The notes: a model not told the origin generated them from the sequence alone. Counted from the stretch's first letter, positions 7,661-17,368 are shown. The stretch is DNA of 64,000 nucleotides from DATFTE01 sp963840665 (GCA_963840665.1 CAWIZO010000011.1:620001-684000); one strand, 5' to 3'. Numbers and translations: made by a program.

Positions 7661-9004
7661 TTACGGCAATCTCTGCGCCAACCCCGGCAGCGTTTTCACC
7701 AGATCGTTGTAAATCACCATCACGGCAAACAGCACCAGGAAGACGAATGCCGCCTGGTAAATACGTTCTTTGATCTGCAGGCTGATGTCGCGCCGCATGA
7801 TGGTCTCGACGAACAACAGCATAATCACGCCGCCGTCGAGGATGGGTATCGGCAGCAAGTTGAAGATGCCCAGGTTCAGACTGATGGCGGAAGTCAACGC
7901 TAGCAGCGGCGTCCAGCCTTTCTGCTGAGCGGCTTCACCCGCGGCGCGGCCAATGCCGATGGGCCCCTCGACCGTGCGCAGCGAGACTTTGTGGCGTACC
8001 AGTTTCTGCACCAATTCCAAAATCAGCAGAGAAGTCTTCTTGTTCTCTTCGAGCGATTTCTGGAATGCGGCCGCGAATGGCAGACTGCCAATTTTTGTGG
8101 GTGCGCTTTGAATTCCGATTCGATAGCGCTTTTCTTTCAACCCTTCGACATCGGCGAGAACCGGTTGCACGTGGAAAGTAAGTTCCTTGCCGTCGCGCTT
8201 CACGGTCAAGTCCACCGGCTTGTCTTTGGTGGTCTTTAGATCTTCAATCATGGCGCCGATGGCAGGAACCGGTTTGCCATCGAGCGCGATAATCTCATCG
8301 CCTTCCTTGATGCCAGCCTTCTCGGCGGGCATGCCTGGTTCAAGGTCGGTAACCGTATTGGGCTGCTTCGGCGACCAGCCAGCGTAGCCCATCTGCGAAA
8401 CTCCGAGGGCCTCCGGAACGATAGTCTTGTCGAGAGTCTGATCCCCACGCTGCACAACAATATTCAGCGGCTGGTTCGGACTCAGGAATACTTTGGGCTC
8501 AACTTGCTCCCAAGTGGGATTGCTGACGTCATCCACCTGCACGATGCGGTCGCCCGCCTGCAGGTCGAGTTTCGCTGCAGGAGAGTCTTTTTCCACCCAA
8601 CCCAGCACTGCCGGCTGATCCATGTAAGCCAGGTATTCATAGTGCAGCATGTAAACGCAGGTCAGCAGCCCGATTGCCAGCAGAATGTTCATGGCAGGGC
8701 CGGCGATGGCAATGATGAAGCGATGCCAACGTGGGTGAGAGAGAAATTCAGCGGGATCGCCCGTACGCTCATCCATCGGGTTCTCGCCGCTCATCTTTAC
8801 GTAACCGCCCAGCGGGATGGCGCTAATGCGGTAGTCGGTGTCGCCTTTGGTGAAACCTAGCAGGCGTTTCCCGAAGCCAATCGAGAACACTTCGACCCGA
8901 ACTCCAAGCAATTTGGCGGCGGCATAGTGTCCGAATTCATGAATCAGGATCATGAATCCCAGAACCGCACCGACAGCGATGACAGCAGTAAAAAAGTCCG
9001 ACAT
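7661..9004 (-). CDS. rseP: RIP metalloprotease RseP (site-2 protease)
   Basis: An intramembrane zinc metalloprotease of 447 residues, which in other bacteria cleaves anti-sigma factors and remnant signal peptides. The active site HEFGH is at residues 22-26 in the first membrane helix, and the third zinc-ligand motif is in NLLPIPILDGG near the C-terminus. Two PDZ domains lie between them (about 130-290: GWVEKDSPAAKLDLQAGD and EPGMPAEKAGIKEGDEI). It is the last gene of uppS-cdsA-dxr-rseP, 29 bp after dxr. Confidence 0.95.
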   Translation of the reverse strand: MSDFFTAVIAVGAVLGFMILIHEFGHYAAAKLLGVRVEVFSIGFGKRLLGFTKGDTDYRISAIPLGGYVKMSGENPMDERTGDPAEFLSHPRWHRFIIAIAGPAMNILLAIGLLTCVYMLHYEYLAYMDQPAVLGWVEKDSPAAKLDLQAGDRIVQVDDVSNPTWEQVEPKVFLSPNQPLNIVVQRGDQTLDKTIVPEALGVSQMGYAGWSPKQPNTVTDLEPGMPAEKAGIKEGDEIIALDGKPVPAIGAMIEDLKTTKDKPVDLTVKRDGKELTFHVQPVLADVEGLKEKRYRIGIQSAPTKIGSLPFAAAFQKSLEENKKTSLLILELVQKLVRHKVSLRTVEGPIGIGRAAGEAAQQKGWTPLLALTSAISLNLGIFNLLPIPILDGGVIMLLFVETIMRRDISLQIKERIYQAAFVFLVLFAVMVIYNDLVKTLPGLAQRLP

Positions 9005-9033
9005 AGATTTCTATAAGTCCCCAGGAAATCGCG

Positions 9034-10221
9034 CTAGGCCGGTGTGACCACAGATTTTCGGCTGTACCGCTCTACTTTCTGGCTGGCCAACCGTCGCGCC
9101 TCTACGTCTGCCTTAAGCACTTGCATTATAGATTCTAGTTTTCCGCTTTTCGTTTCATCGAGTACGGATTCGATTACTTTAGGAATCTCGTCGAAGCGGA
9201 TTTGCCCGTTCAAAAATCCAGCCACTGCGACTTCGTCGGCCGCGTTGAGTGCAACTGGTTTCGCACCTCCAGCCTCAGCGCATTCATATGCCAGGCGCAG
9301 ACAAGGAAATTTTTCCATATCCGGAGGAGCGAACTCGAGGTTGCGTAAGTTCATGACCGGGAAGCGCATATCCGACGGAATCCGTTCGGGATAGGTCAAG
9401 GCATAAAGGATCGGTAGGCGCATATCGGTCACTGAAAACTGAGCAAGTATGCTGCCATCCACAAATTCAACCATGGAATGAATGGTCGATTGCGGATGCA
9501 CGATCACCTGGATCCGGCTCGCTGGTAAGTCGAACAAACGACAGGCCTCAATGACTTCGAATCCTTTGTTCATCAATGTCGCTGAGTCGATCGTGATGCG
9601 ACGCCCCATTTTCCAGGTCGGATGATTCAACGCCTCTTCAATCGTAATAGATGCAAATTTCGACTTTGGCGTGTTCCGAAACGGTCCACCGGAGGCGGTC
9701 AGCCAGATGCTCTGCACTTCCTGCATCTTGCCGCCGCGCAGGCATTGGTGAACAGCATTGTGTTCGCTGTCGATCGGAAGGATCGGCTTACCCTGGCGGC
9801 GGGCCTCGGCCGTTATCAACTCTCCTGCGGCCACCATGCATTCTTTGTTGGCTAGGCCGATGGATTTTCCGGCGCGTACGGCTTCGTAGGTGGCTTCGAG
9901 GCCGGCGACGCCAACGATCGCGCTCACTACGAAATCGACGTCGGGATGCGTGGCGACTTGAACATTCCCCGCCGGACCGTGAACAACTTCGATTTCGGGG
10001 AGCCCTTCTTTCTTGAGCCTGGCTCTCAGCACTTCGGCATCTTTTTCGTCAGCGACGGAAAGAACACGCGGTTTCCAGCGCTTCGCTTGCTCGAAAGCGT
10101 CGTCAACATTGCGCCCGGCGGCGAGAGTGATGATCTGAAAACGCTCGGGATAGGATTCGACGACGCTGAGAGTGCTCCGGCCGATCGAACCGGTCGAACC
10201 CAGGATGGCAATGTGCTTCAT
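9034..10221 (-). CDS. dxr: 1-deoxy-D-xylulose 5-phosphate reductoisomerase
   Basis: Catalyses the NADPH-dependent conversion of DXP to MEP, the committed step of the MEP pathway. From the ATG at 10221 it has 395 residues, typical for Dxr. The NADPH motif GSTGSIG is at residues 8-14. Active-site segments LPIDSEHNAVHQ, LTASGGPFRN and HPTWKMGRRITIDSATLMNKG are intact. A longer upstream start (10293) would overlap the end of the corrected cdsA and lacks family similarity. It lies 38 bp downstream of cdsA and is co-oriented with rseP. Confidence 0.95.
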   Translation of the reverse strand: MKHIAILGSTGSIGRSTLSVVESYPERFQIITLAAGRNVDDAFEQAKRWKPRVLSVADEKDAEVLRARLKKEGLPEIEVVHGPAGNVQVATHPDVDFVVSAIVGVAGLEATYEAVRAGKSIGLANKECMVAAGELITAEARRQGKPILPIDSEHNAVHQCLRGGKMQEVQSIWLTASGGPFRNTPKSKFASITIEEALNHPTWKMGRRITIDSATLMNKGFEVIEACRLFDLPASRIQVIVHPQSTIHSMVEFVDGSILAQFSVTDMRLPILYALTYPERIPSDMRFPVMNLRNLEFAPPDMEKFPCLRLAYECAEAGGAKPVALNAADEVAVAGFLNGQIRFDEIPKVIESVLDETKSGKLESIMQVLKADVEARRLASQKVERYSRKSVVTPA

Positions 10222-10259
10222 GAATCGGAGGCGTCGCTCGCGCGTCGGCGGGAGTCCAA

Positions 10260-11157
10260 CTACTGCATTACGCGCCAAGCCGCATAGTACCACAGCACGG
10301 GAGCGGCAAAGAGCAGGGCATCAATACGATCAAGCATGCCTCCGTGGCCGGGAAGGATGCGTGCCTGAATCCTTTACTCCGGCGCCGCGCTTGATCAGCG
10401 ATTCGACCAGATCGCCTAACTGCGCGGCGATGTTAATTGTTGCGGAAAGCAGAATCGTCGGCCACAGCGGAGGCTTATCGAGAGCGAAAAATCCGTCGCG
10501 GCGCTCGATCAGATGCATGTTCAGCAGCCAGGTACAGATTGGCAGAGCGTAGTTGTAAAGAAGCATCCCGATCACCAGGCTCGCGATCAAGGATGCGGCC
10601 GCGCCTTCCCAGGTTTTTTTCGGACTGATGCGCGGAGACATCAGATGACGTCCTACGGACTTGCCGACGAAGTAGGCGAAAATGTCTCCCGCCCACACGA
10701 GGAGTAGTAGATAAAGCAGAAGGAATGCTCCCGACCACTGCTCGCGAATCTGCACTAGCATTCCCATGGGCAGTGCAATGTAGGTGAACGCAAAGACCGA
10801 AGCCGCCGCCGCGGGATAGGAGCGATTGAGATCGTCACGGCCCATGCCAATCGTCAGAAACACAAACGGCACGATCGCTGCCGCGAACGCCAGCGTGTAT
10901 ACGAAAATCGCGGTCGAAAGCAACGGCTTTGCATTCCCAGGATTGATTGCCAGCAGAACGAAGAACAACGACACGAAGACATACGTGGCTTTGTAGAAAG
11001 GCTTCACTCCGTAGGATTCGGTCAGCTTCAGAAATTCGCTAGCTGTGAGCAGAGCGACGACAGCCGCTACCACCGCGAGCACGGGAACCGGGGCGCGCAA
11101 AATCAACACCAGGACAATGGGGATCAAGACCACTGCCGTGGCGATTCGTTTGATCAG
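10260..11157 (-). pseudogene. cdsA: Phosphatidate cytidylyltransferase CdsA, interrupted by one frameshift
   Basis: CdsA makes CDP-diacylglycerol from phosphatidate and CTP in the membrane. About eight hydrophobic segments and the family signature region (WAGDIFAYFVGKSVGR, SPKKTWEG, GDLVESLIKRGAGVKDSG) are present. After KDSGT the frame runs to an early stop at 10330. In the next frame the expected C-terminus continues, ILPGHGGMLDRIDALLFAAP..., to a TAG at 10260-10262, so one extra base lies near 10359-10361. The gene is essential in most bacteria, so an assembly indel is the likelier cause. No ATG, GTG or TTG precedes LIKRIATAVVLIP; a CTG at 11157, 8 nt behind AGGAGG, is the probable start. 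Confidence 0.88.
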
Positions 11158-11169
11158 GGGCGTAGCCTC

Positions 11170-12039
11170 CTAGCTCCGCGCTGCTTTTGTCTGATGGGAA
11201 TTATCTTCGAGAAGGCCACCATAGCGCCGCTCGCGCTTCTGGAATTCAGCAATGCCCTCGAGCAGATGTACGCCACGGAACTCCGGCCACAATGTCGGCG
11301 TCACGTAGATCTCGGAATAGGCCAACTGCCAAAGCAGAAAGTTGCTCAAGCGCATCTCGCCACTGGTGCGAATCACAAGATCAAGGTCAGGAAGGTTCTT
11401 GGTGTAAAGATTCCGACAGACGGCATCTTCGTCGACCTGGAGATGCTCCAACCCACCATTGCGCATGGCCGCATCCATGAGCGAGCGGAAGGCATCGATG
11501 ATCTCTGCCCGCGCGCTGTAATTCAGCGCCAGCGTCAGCACCATGCCGGTGTTCTGTGCGGTCTCATTGCGCGCCCACTCCATCCGCGTTTGCACCGACT
11601 CCGGCAACTCGTGCTGTCGCCCGATGTAGGCGAGCCGGATATTGTTCTTATTGAGAGTCGGGAGTTCCTGCTTCAGATATCGCGCCAAAAGTCCCATCAG
11701 AAAATCGACTTCGCTCTTGGGACGCTTCTTCCAGTTCTCTTCCGAGAAGGCGTAGAGCGTAAGCGCGGGAATGCCGATGCGCGCCGCAGTCTCAACCGTC
11801 GAGCGTACCGACGCCACTCCGGCGCGGTGGCCGGCCACGCGCGGCAGATGTCGGCGCTTCGCCCAACGGCCGTTTCCGTCCATGATGATGGCGATGTGTT
11901 TTGGGAGCCGACCTGGATCAAGCCGCTGGTAAACTTCCGTTTCCTTGCGGTCCAGCCCGGCGGGAATTGTAGCGTGCAAGCCGTAACCTCTGCTGTTTGT
12001 TGAAGCTACCACAGCAGCGGGACTCTTGCAATGACGCAA
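11170..12039 (-). CDS. uppS: Isoprenyl transferase (undecaprenyl diphosphate synthase)
   Basis: A cis-prenyltransferase making the C55 lipid carrier for peptidoglycan. The catalytic motif HIAIIMDGNGRWAKRR, then LTLYAFSEENWKRP, and the C-terminal DLVIRTSGEMRLSNFLLWQLAYSE are all recognisable. The reading frame allows 289 residues from a TTG at 12039, about 30 more than usual, so a start nearer to residue 20-35 is possible. Its stop codon overlaps the AGGAGG of cdsA. It heads the uppS-cdsA-dxr-rseP cluster. Confidence 0.93.
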   Translation of the reverse strand: MRHCKSPAAVVASTNSRGYGLHATIPAGLDRKETEVYQRLDPGRLPKHIAIIMDGNGRWAKRRHLPRVAGHRAGVASVRSTVETAARIGIPALTLYAFSEENWKKRPKSEVDFLMGLLARYLKQELPTLNKNNIRLAYIGRQHELPESVQTRMEWARNETAQNTGMVLTLALNYSARAEIIDAFRSLMDAAMRNGGLEHLQVDEDAVCRNLYTKNLPDLDLVIRTSGEMRLSNFLLWQLAYSEIYVTPTLWPEFRGVHLLEGIAEFQKRERRYGGLLEDNSHQTKAARS

Positions 12040-12058
12040 AGTACTCTATGAGGGTAGA

Positions 12059-12198
12059 AATGTGGCGCGGGCGCCACCGCCAGCGTCTCGCCACGGGCAA
12101 GACATTGAAAATGCGGCAGATCTTCCGCGAGTTTCGGTTTTTCTTGCAATAAAACGGAGCTCTACTGGTTTAGACGCGGGGTGGGGCGCCCGCCACAT
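12059..12198. repeat. Widely spaced inverted repeat upstream of uppS
   Basis: ATGTGGCGCGGGCGCC (12059-12074) is mirrored by GGGCGCCCGCCACAT (about 12184-12198), with one base difference and ~110 bp between the arms. It fills the gap between the HtrA-like gene and uppS. The GCGCC-rich core resembles the inverted repeat at 47884-47944. Confidence 0.6.
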
Positions 12199-12207
12199 GG
12201 CCAAAAT

Positions 12208-13239
12208 CTAGTTTTGTGCTTCGGCTGGCATCACTCTGAGTTCAAGTTTGTCGGTATGCCGAAGAACCGTAAGCAGGCTTGCCATGCCCACCCGCGCATC
12301 CGTCAACAAGCGGTGCAGGTCATCGACACCGGCGACCGGCTTACCGTCGAGCGCGATGATCACATCGCCTTCGCGGAGTCCCGCCTTTTCCCCCGGACTT
12401 CCGTCCGTCACCGACATCACGACCACTCCGCTTTCTTGCGGAAGATCGTAGAATCGCACCAGCCTCCGGTGCAGCGGTACAGTCTGGGCCTCAACTCCGA
12501 TGTAGCTGCGGCGAATGCGTCCATCACGCAGCAGACGGCTGGCAACGAACTTCGCAGTATTGATCCCGATGGCAAAGCACAAGCCTTGCGCCATCTGAAT
12601 CATCGCGGTATTTACCCCCACGACTTGTCCGTCCGAAGTCACTAGTGGGCCGCCGGAATTTCCCGGATTCAGTGAAGCATCGGTCTGAATGACGTCGTCG
12701 ATCAACCGTCCCGAGTATGACCGCAGCGAACGGCCGAGCGCACTAACCACGCCTGCCGTCACCGTGTACTGGAATCCATAAGGATTGCCGATCGCTATCG
12801 CCACCTGCCCAACGCGCAACTTCTGCGAATCGCCCAGCTGTGCTGCGACAAGGCTGGGCGCTTCGATGCGAATGACTGCCAGGTCCGTCGCCGGGTCGTC
12901 ACCAATGATGTCAGCAGGGAAGCGCCGTCCGTCGGCCAGCGAGACGTCGATCCGCTTGGCATCGTGCACCACGTGACTGTTCGTGAGAATCAACCCGTCG
13001 GGGGTAAACACAAAGCCCGAGCCGCCGCCCTGGCGCTCGCGGGGTTCTCCGGAGCGGCTGCGGCCGGCAGACTGAGTCACGTCGATCTTGACGACTGAGG
13101 GGCTGACCTTTTCGGCTGCGCCTACCACCGCAGTGGAATACGCATCGAGTAATGCCGCGTCGTCGAGCTTGGCCGGTCCCAACGTCTGCGCCGCAGGTTG
13201 GGATAAATCAGAAACGGGGAAAACGTTGTATTCGTTCAC
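12208..13239 (-). CDS. HtrA/DegP-like trypsin-type serine protease with PDZ domain
   Basis: A 343-residue S1C protease. The catalytic triad is visible: His in TNSHVVHDA, Asp in DPATDLAVIRIE, Ser in NPGNSGGPL. One PDZ domain follows (about 245-335: DLPQESGVVVMSVTDGSPGEKAGLREGDVI). The N-terminus (MNEYNVFPVSDLSQ, from a GTG) has no signal peptide or membrane anchor, unlike periplasmic DegP, so it may be cytoplasmic or exported another way. It lies 25 bp downstream of the MidA-like gene on the same strand. Confidence 0.92.
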   Translation of the reverse strand: MNEYNVFPVSDLSQPAAQTLGPAKLDDAALLDAYSTAVVGAAEKVSPSVVKIDVTQSAGRSRSGEPRERQGGGSGFVFTPDGLILTNSHVVHDAKRIDVSLADGRRFPADIIGDDPATDLAVIRIEAPSLVAAQLGDSQKLRVGQVAIAIGNPYGFQYTVTAGVVSALGRSLRSYSGRLIDDVIQTDASLNPGNSGGPLVTSDGQVVGVNTAMIQMAQGLCFAIGINTAKFVASRLLRDGRIRRSYIGVEAQTVPLHRRLVRFYDLPQESGVVVMSVTDGSPGEKAGLREGDVIIALDGKPVAGVDDLHRLLTDARVGMASLLTVLRHTDKLELRVMPAEAQN

Positions 13240-13264
13240 ATCTGCTAGATGAGAGACATGCCGA

Positions 13265-14440
13265 TCAGGATTCAGGCAGCAGACTCTTGCCGAAGCTCAG
13301 GCCCGACAGTTTCGCGACGCTGCTTGGATCTACGTTCTTACTTGCGACCAGCACATGGAAACTCTCTCCCATCCCTGCCGGCGTAACCAGATGCTTGAGT
13401 TGCAGAGCAACCTTAGCGCGCTCCTGGGGGAGACGCGCCTCTTCGAAAGCATCGGCGAATTGATTGCCCTCTCCGATGCCCATGAGGAATTGCGACTGGG
13501 TGAGCAGCGGTTGAACCTGCATCCCGGCTTGCTCCGCCGCCTGGGCGAGGGCGGTGAAGTTGACGTGCGCGGTGATGTCCTGCTCGCCCGGAGCCTCGTA
13601 CGGATTCGGGCTGGCCGAATGCTGGCGGTAGGTCATCACGGTGCCGCGATGCCGTCCGGCGAGTTGCTCGGCGCGGGTGTAACCGTAGTCGATGATTACA
13701 AAGAAGCCGCGCTCCATCGAAGCGGCGATTTGCGTTATGCATTGTTGCGCAAGCAAAGGGATCTCGATGCGTTCCCCGGGCTCGGGTTCGACGGAGTAGC
13801 GCTCGAGGAACTCAAGTTCGTCGGGACTCGGTGCGACCCAGGTTTCCATGAAGCGGCCGTCTTTGGCGGAAATGCGAAGAGAACCTTGATCGCTGAGAAT
13901 TTCGACTGGGAGGGCATCGAAGAATTCGTTCGCGAAGACGATGCGGGGGACCTCAGCGGCTAAAGCCAGATTGTTTTGCCCAGCAAGCGGCACGACTGAC
14001 GTCATGCCCTTCCCGTCGCAGAGTGAAACTTTTCCCGCTTCGAAATGCGGTCTCAGCGTTTCTTGCAGCTTCGCGCGGAGCGACGGCGAACGTTCGTCGA
14101 GAGAATAGTGTAGGGCTCGAAAGAAATCAGGGAATTTTTTCTCCGACCAGTCGAGCACGTCTTGCGCGAACAAGCCGCGCCCGGGACCCAGTTCGAGTAT
14201 TTCTATTGACGCCGGGCTTCCCAACACGCGCCACATCTCCTCAAACTGACGCGCAAGCAGGCGTCCGAAAACCGCATGAACGTCACTCGAGGTATAGAAG
14301 TCCCCCGCTTTGCCGAACTGTTCAGCGTTGCGGCCGTAGTATCCGAGTTCCGGATCGTAGAGACATATCTCCATGTAACGGGAGAAGGGAATCGGCCCGC
14401 GTTCGCGGATTTCCCCTTCAATTTTTTCGCGGAAGCTCAC
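13265..14440 (-). CDS. SAM-dependent methyltransferase of the MidA/NDUFAF7 family
   Basis: A 391-residue DUF185/MidA-type class I methyltransferase. The signature N-terminus is IPFSRYMEICLYDPELGYYGR, followed by GDFYTSSDVHAVFGRLLARQ, and the SAM-binding loop is ILELGPGRGLFAQDVL. The mitochondrial homologue NDUFAF7 dimethylates an arginine of complex I; bacterial substrates are uncertain. The GTG at 14440 is chosen because it overlaps the upstream stop as GTGA, indicating translational coupling. A longer frame upstream is only read-through of the preceding gene. Confidence 0.88.
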   Translation of the reverse strand: MSFREKIEGEIRERGPIPFSRYMEICLYDPELGYYGRNAEQFGKAGDFYTSSDVHAVFGRLLARQFEEMWRVLGSPASIEILELGPGRGLFAQDVLDWSEKKFPDFFRALHYSLDERSPSLRAKLQETLRPHFEAGKVSLCDGKGMTSVVPLAGQNNLALAAEVPRIVFANEFFDALPVEILSDQGSLRISAKDGRFMETWVAPSPDELEFLERYSVEPEPGERIEIPLLAQQCITQIAASMERGFFVIIDYGYTRAEQLAGRHRGTVMTYRQHSASPNPYEAPGEQDITAHVNFTALAQAAEQAGMQVQPLLTQSQFLMGIGEGNQFADAFEEARLPQERAKVALQLKHLVTPAGMGESFHVLVASKNVDPSSVAKLSGLSFGKSLLPES

Positions 14441-14739
14441 AATCCCTTGCCGCGCCGATCTTTCAAATCCTGCGGCGTGCGGATAAACATTTCCACGATG
14501 TAGTCGTGAAGGCAATCGTAGAGCTGGCTTTGGAAACTCCACTCAAATTGTGGGTGATCGAGATCCCGCGGATGCAGATCGAAGGTGTAAGTGTGAACCG
14601 GGACCGGCGGGTTCTTGAAATTGATGAGCACCTGGATGCCGTCTCCGTTGGCCTCGGCGTCGAACGTCATCAGCGGATGTTCGTACAAACGCAACTGGCC
14701 GAGCACGCGTTCCAGGCGAGGATTTGCCGTTTCTGACAC
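14437..14739 (-). CDS. Conserved-looking 100-residue hypothetical protein
   Basis: A soluble alpha/beta protein (MSETANPRLERVLGQLRLYE...) with a central stretch of beta strands (GIQVLINFKNPPVPVHTYTFDLHPRDL) and a helical end. No family is recognised. It overlaps the MidA-like methyltransferase by 4 nt (GTGA), so the two are probably translated together, and a role linked to that methyltransferase is possible. The start at 14739 directly precedes the conserved-looking region. Confidence 0.7.
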   Translation of the reverse strand: MSETANPRLERVLGQLRLYEHPLMTFDAEANGDGIQVLINFKNPPVPVHTYTFDLHPRDLDHPQFEWSFQSQLYDCLHDYIVEMFIRTPQDLKDRRGKGL

Positions 14740-14823
14740 GGCCTCGATTGTAAAGCACCGGGACTCGCGCCATCGAAGAAGGTATGGCGGATGGCGTCGA
14801 GTCCCCGGCTTTCCCGCAACTCG

Positions 14824-15759
14824 CTAAGGCTTGGGATGCGCGGCGAAGAAATCCCAGATGATATCGTTCGTCGTCAGTCCCGTGCTGCTGGTGAATTTGG
14901 AGTTGTAGGGTTGCGTCGAAGTCCCTGTAGGCAAGTTCATATTCACCGCGTACCACTTGTGAATGCCACCGACGAGTTGGTACTGCTGCACCACAACCGA
15001 AGACGAGCATCCGGTCGCGGTCTTCGATGTCGTCGCAGACGGCTTGCCGCCAGAGCAGAGAGGCGCGGTGTTCTGCTTGCACACGTTATGGGTCTGCCAG
15101 AAGTTGAAGGTCTGGTCTTCGGTGGCCTCGATATAGGGCTTGGTCATGCCGCAATAGGGCACAGAAGTATCCGCGCTGCCGTTCATCATCAGCACCGAGA
15201 CCGGGGCCAGGGGGTTCGGGATCGGGCCGCTTGCGGATTGCCAGAGTTCTCCGGCAACCGGGGCAATTGCGGCGACGAGATCGCTCGCCTCTACTCCTAT
15301 CCGATTGGCCATGAATGCCCCTAAGGAATATCCGGTGACGAAGACCTTGCGATGATCCACCGCCAGTCCGAGTTCAACCGTCCCGATCAACGTCCTGATA
15401 AAGGCCACGTCATCGGGCGGATGGGTGAACGAGGGATTGAAATACAGGTTCCATGACGTGATGCCAGAATTGTTCGGAAGCGCCACCGGATAGGCGGCAA
15501 TGAACCCAACCTTGCCAGCCTTGGTCGTCCAGCCATTGTTCTGACCTTCATACAGGCCGCCATTAGCGCCGTGGAGGTAGATGAGCATGCTGGGCGCAGC
15601 AGGAAGATTGGCGGGAATGTAGAGCAAGTACTGGCGAGTGATGCCACCAACCGTGAGAGTGCAGGTCTGTGACTTGCCACGTTGCGAAAAATCGCAAGCA
15701 GTGGCGATTCCAGCGAACAAAACCGAAAATGCTAACAGCAGGGGGAGTGCACGTTGCAT
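14824..15759 (-). CDS. Secreted PHB-depolymerase-type esterase (copy 1)
   Basis: A 311-residue exported alpha/beta hydrolase similar to poly(3-hydroxybutyrate) depolymerases and LpqC. The signal peptide is MQRALPLLLAFSVLFAGIATA. The oxyanion region is LIYLHGANGG and the nucleophile elbow is VFVTGYSLGAFMANR (Ser within G-Y-S-L-G). The GSADTSVPY segment probably supplies the Asp and GGIHKWYAV the His. Many cysteines suggest disulfides. It is a near-full-length paralogue of 16113-17048, also 311 residues, so the pair arose by tandem duplication. The natural substrate is unknown. Confidence 0.85.
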   Translation of the reverse strand: MQRALPLLLAFSVLFAGIATACDFSQRGKSQTCTLTVGGITRQYLLYIPANLPAAPSMLIYLHGANGGLYEGQNNGWTTKAGKVGFIAAYPVALPNNSGITSWNLYFNPSFTHPPDDVAFIRTLIGTVELGLAVDHRKVFVTGYSLGAFMANRIGVEASDLVAAIAPVAGELWQSASGPIPNPLAPVSVLMMNGSADTSVPYCGMTKPYIEATEDQTFNFWQTHNVCKQNTAPLCSGGKPSATTSKTATGCSSSVVVQQYQLVGGIHKWYAVNMNLPTGTSTQPYNSKFTSSTGLTTNDIIWDFFAAHPKP

Positions 15760-16112
15760 GAATTTCTCCGTACCAATGGATTAAGACGAAGCTGCGCCAA
15801 AGCGGAACGGAGCACCGGTCCGCGACACAACTGACGAAGCGCTGTCTAAGAAAGTCCACAGCCAGGTCTCTGGGCCGGAGTTCAGAGTCGCATTGCCGTG
15901 GACGAGGTGGAGAACTACCCGAGCAGAGTCTTCACCGCTTGCAGCTATTACGAGATTTCATTGTAGTAGCTGGATGCAGTTCGCAAATACTCACTAGGTC
16001 ACGAACACTGAACAGAATTTTGGACGGTATCGCGAAAAACTTCACGTGCGTACAAACACCGGTCTCCCACCGCTGCATGCAGCAGTGGGAGGCCGGGTTG
16101 TGGCTCAACTTG
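15760..16112. other. Intergenic region between the esterase paralogues, with a hairpin
   Basis: No gene is seen in these 353 bp. The left part resembles the DNA upstream of copy 2 (a shared CGAGCAGRGTCWTCACCGCT block), so the duplication included flanking sequence. At 16064-16091 CTCCCAC-c-GCTGC-AT-GCAGC-a-GTGGGAG forms a two-part stem directly after the stop of copy 2. It lacks a clear T-run and is only a possible terminator. Confidence 0.6.
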
Positions 16113-17048
16113 CTAAGGCTTAGGATGGGCGGCGAAGAAATCCCAGATGATATCGTTCGTCGTCAGTCCCGTGCTGCTGGTGAATTTCGAGTTATAGGGT
16201 TGGGTGGAAGTCCCCGGCGGCACATTCATGTTGACCGTGTACCACTTGTGAATTCCACCGATGAGTTCATATTGCTGCACCACCACCGAAGACGAGCATC
16301 CGGTCGCTGTCTTCGACGAAGTCGTGGTGGGTTTGCCGCCCGAACACAGCGCGGCCGTCGTCTGCTTGCAGACGTTTTGCGTCTGCCAGTAGTTGAAGGT
16401 GTCGTCCTCGCTGGCTTCAGGATATGGTGTTGTCATACCGCAATAAGGAACGGAAGCGTCGGCGCCGCCGTTCATCAGGAGCACGGAGATGGGTGCGGCG
16501 GCCTTGGGCACGGGTCCACCAGTATTCATCCACAGTTCGCCCGCCATGGGTGCAATTGCCGCCACCAACCCTCCGAGTTCGACTCCCACGCGATTGGTCA
16601 TGAACGCGCCGAGTGAGAACCCGGTGACGAAGACCTTGTGGCTATCCACCGACAAGCCGAGTTCGACGGCCTGAATCAGGGCCTTGATGAAGCCCACATC
16701 ATCTGGCGGGTTCGTGTAGGTGTAATTGAAATAGAGATTCCAGGAAGTGATCCCCGAGTTATTAGGCAATCCTTGAGGGTAGGCAACGATAAAGCCCATC
16801 TGGCTGGCTTTCGTAGTCCAACCCATGTTTCCGCCTTCGTACATTCCGCCATGAGCGCCGTGCAGATACAGTACAAGGCTCGGCGCCGAAGGAAGATTAC
16901 TGGGAATGTAGAGCATGTACTGGCGGCTGACGCCGCTGAGGGTGATCGTGCAGGTTTGCGATTTGCCGCGAATCGTGAAATCGCAGGCGCCGGCGGCGCC
17001 TACGACCACGACGGAAAAGACTACGAGAAGAATAATTACACGTTGCAT
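16113..17048 (-). CDS. Secreted PHB-depolymerase-type esterase (copy 2)
   Basis: A 311-residue paralogue of the preceding gene. Signal peptide MQRVIILLVVFSVVVVGAAG, LVLYLHGAHGG, nucleophile elbow VFVTGFSLGAFMTNR (Ser in G-F-S-L-G), GGADASVPYCG and GGIHKWYTV. The two proteins are alike along the whole length, and the last ~25 residues are almost identical. The ATG at 17048 is chosen because GGAG stands upstream; longer starts add non-hydrophobic residues before the signal peptide. Probably a cell-surface or secreted esterase; substrate not predictable. Confidence 0.85.
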   Translation of the reverse strand: MQRVIILLVVFSVVVVGAAGACDFTIRGKSQTCTITLSGVSRQYMLYIPSNLPSAPSLVLYLHGAHGGMYEGGNMGWTTKASQMGFIVAYPQGLPNNSGITSWNLYFNYTYTNPPDDVGFIKALIQAVELGLSVDSHKVFVTGFSLGAFMTNRVGVELGGLVAAIAPMAGELWMNTGGPVPKAAAPISVLLMNGGADASVPYCGMTTPYPEASEDDTFNYWQTQNVCKQTTAALCSGGKPTTTSSKTATGCSSSVVVQQYELIGGIHKWYTVNMNVPPGTSTQPYNSKFTSSTGLTTNDIIWDFFAAHPKP

Positions 17049-17368
17049 GAGCATCTCCGTATGAATCAAGGTATGAATTGCAATGGAGACGAAGTAACGC
17101 TTCGGCGGACGGGTGGCGGCCGATCCGCGCGCGAACTGCGAGAATGAATATGAACCCGAGTATGAAGTCCACAGCAATGCCTAGAGTCGGAGACGAGAGC
17201 AGCACCTGCTGTGGACGGGTGGCGAACCACACGAGCAGGGTCATCACCGCTGACCGCCGTTCCGAGTGTCTATTGAAGCGAATTATGGAGTCGGAGGTCT
17301 GTGATCAGAATGGTGCGTGGAGGTGATGATTGAACGACGAAGCCTGTTGAAAAGCTTTGGCGATCGCT

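Noticed and set aside
10330..10400. Programmed frameshift in cdsA
   Set aside because: No slippery heptamer or downstream pseudoknot is evident, and three other genes have similar single-base breaks, so assembly error is simpler.
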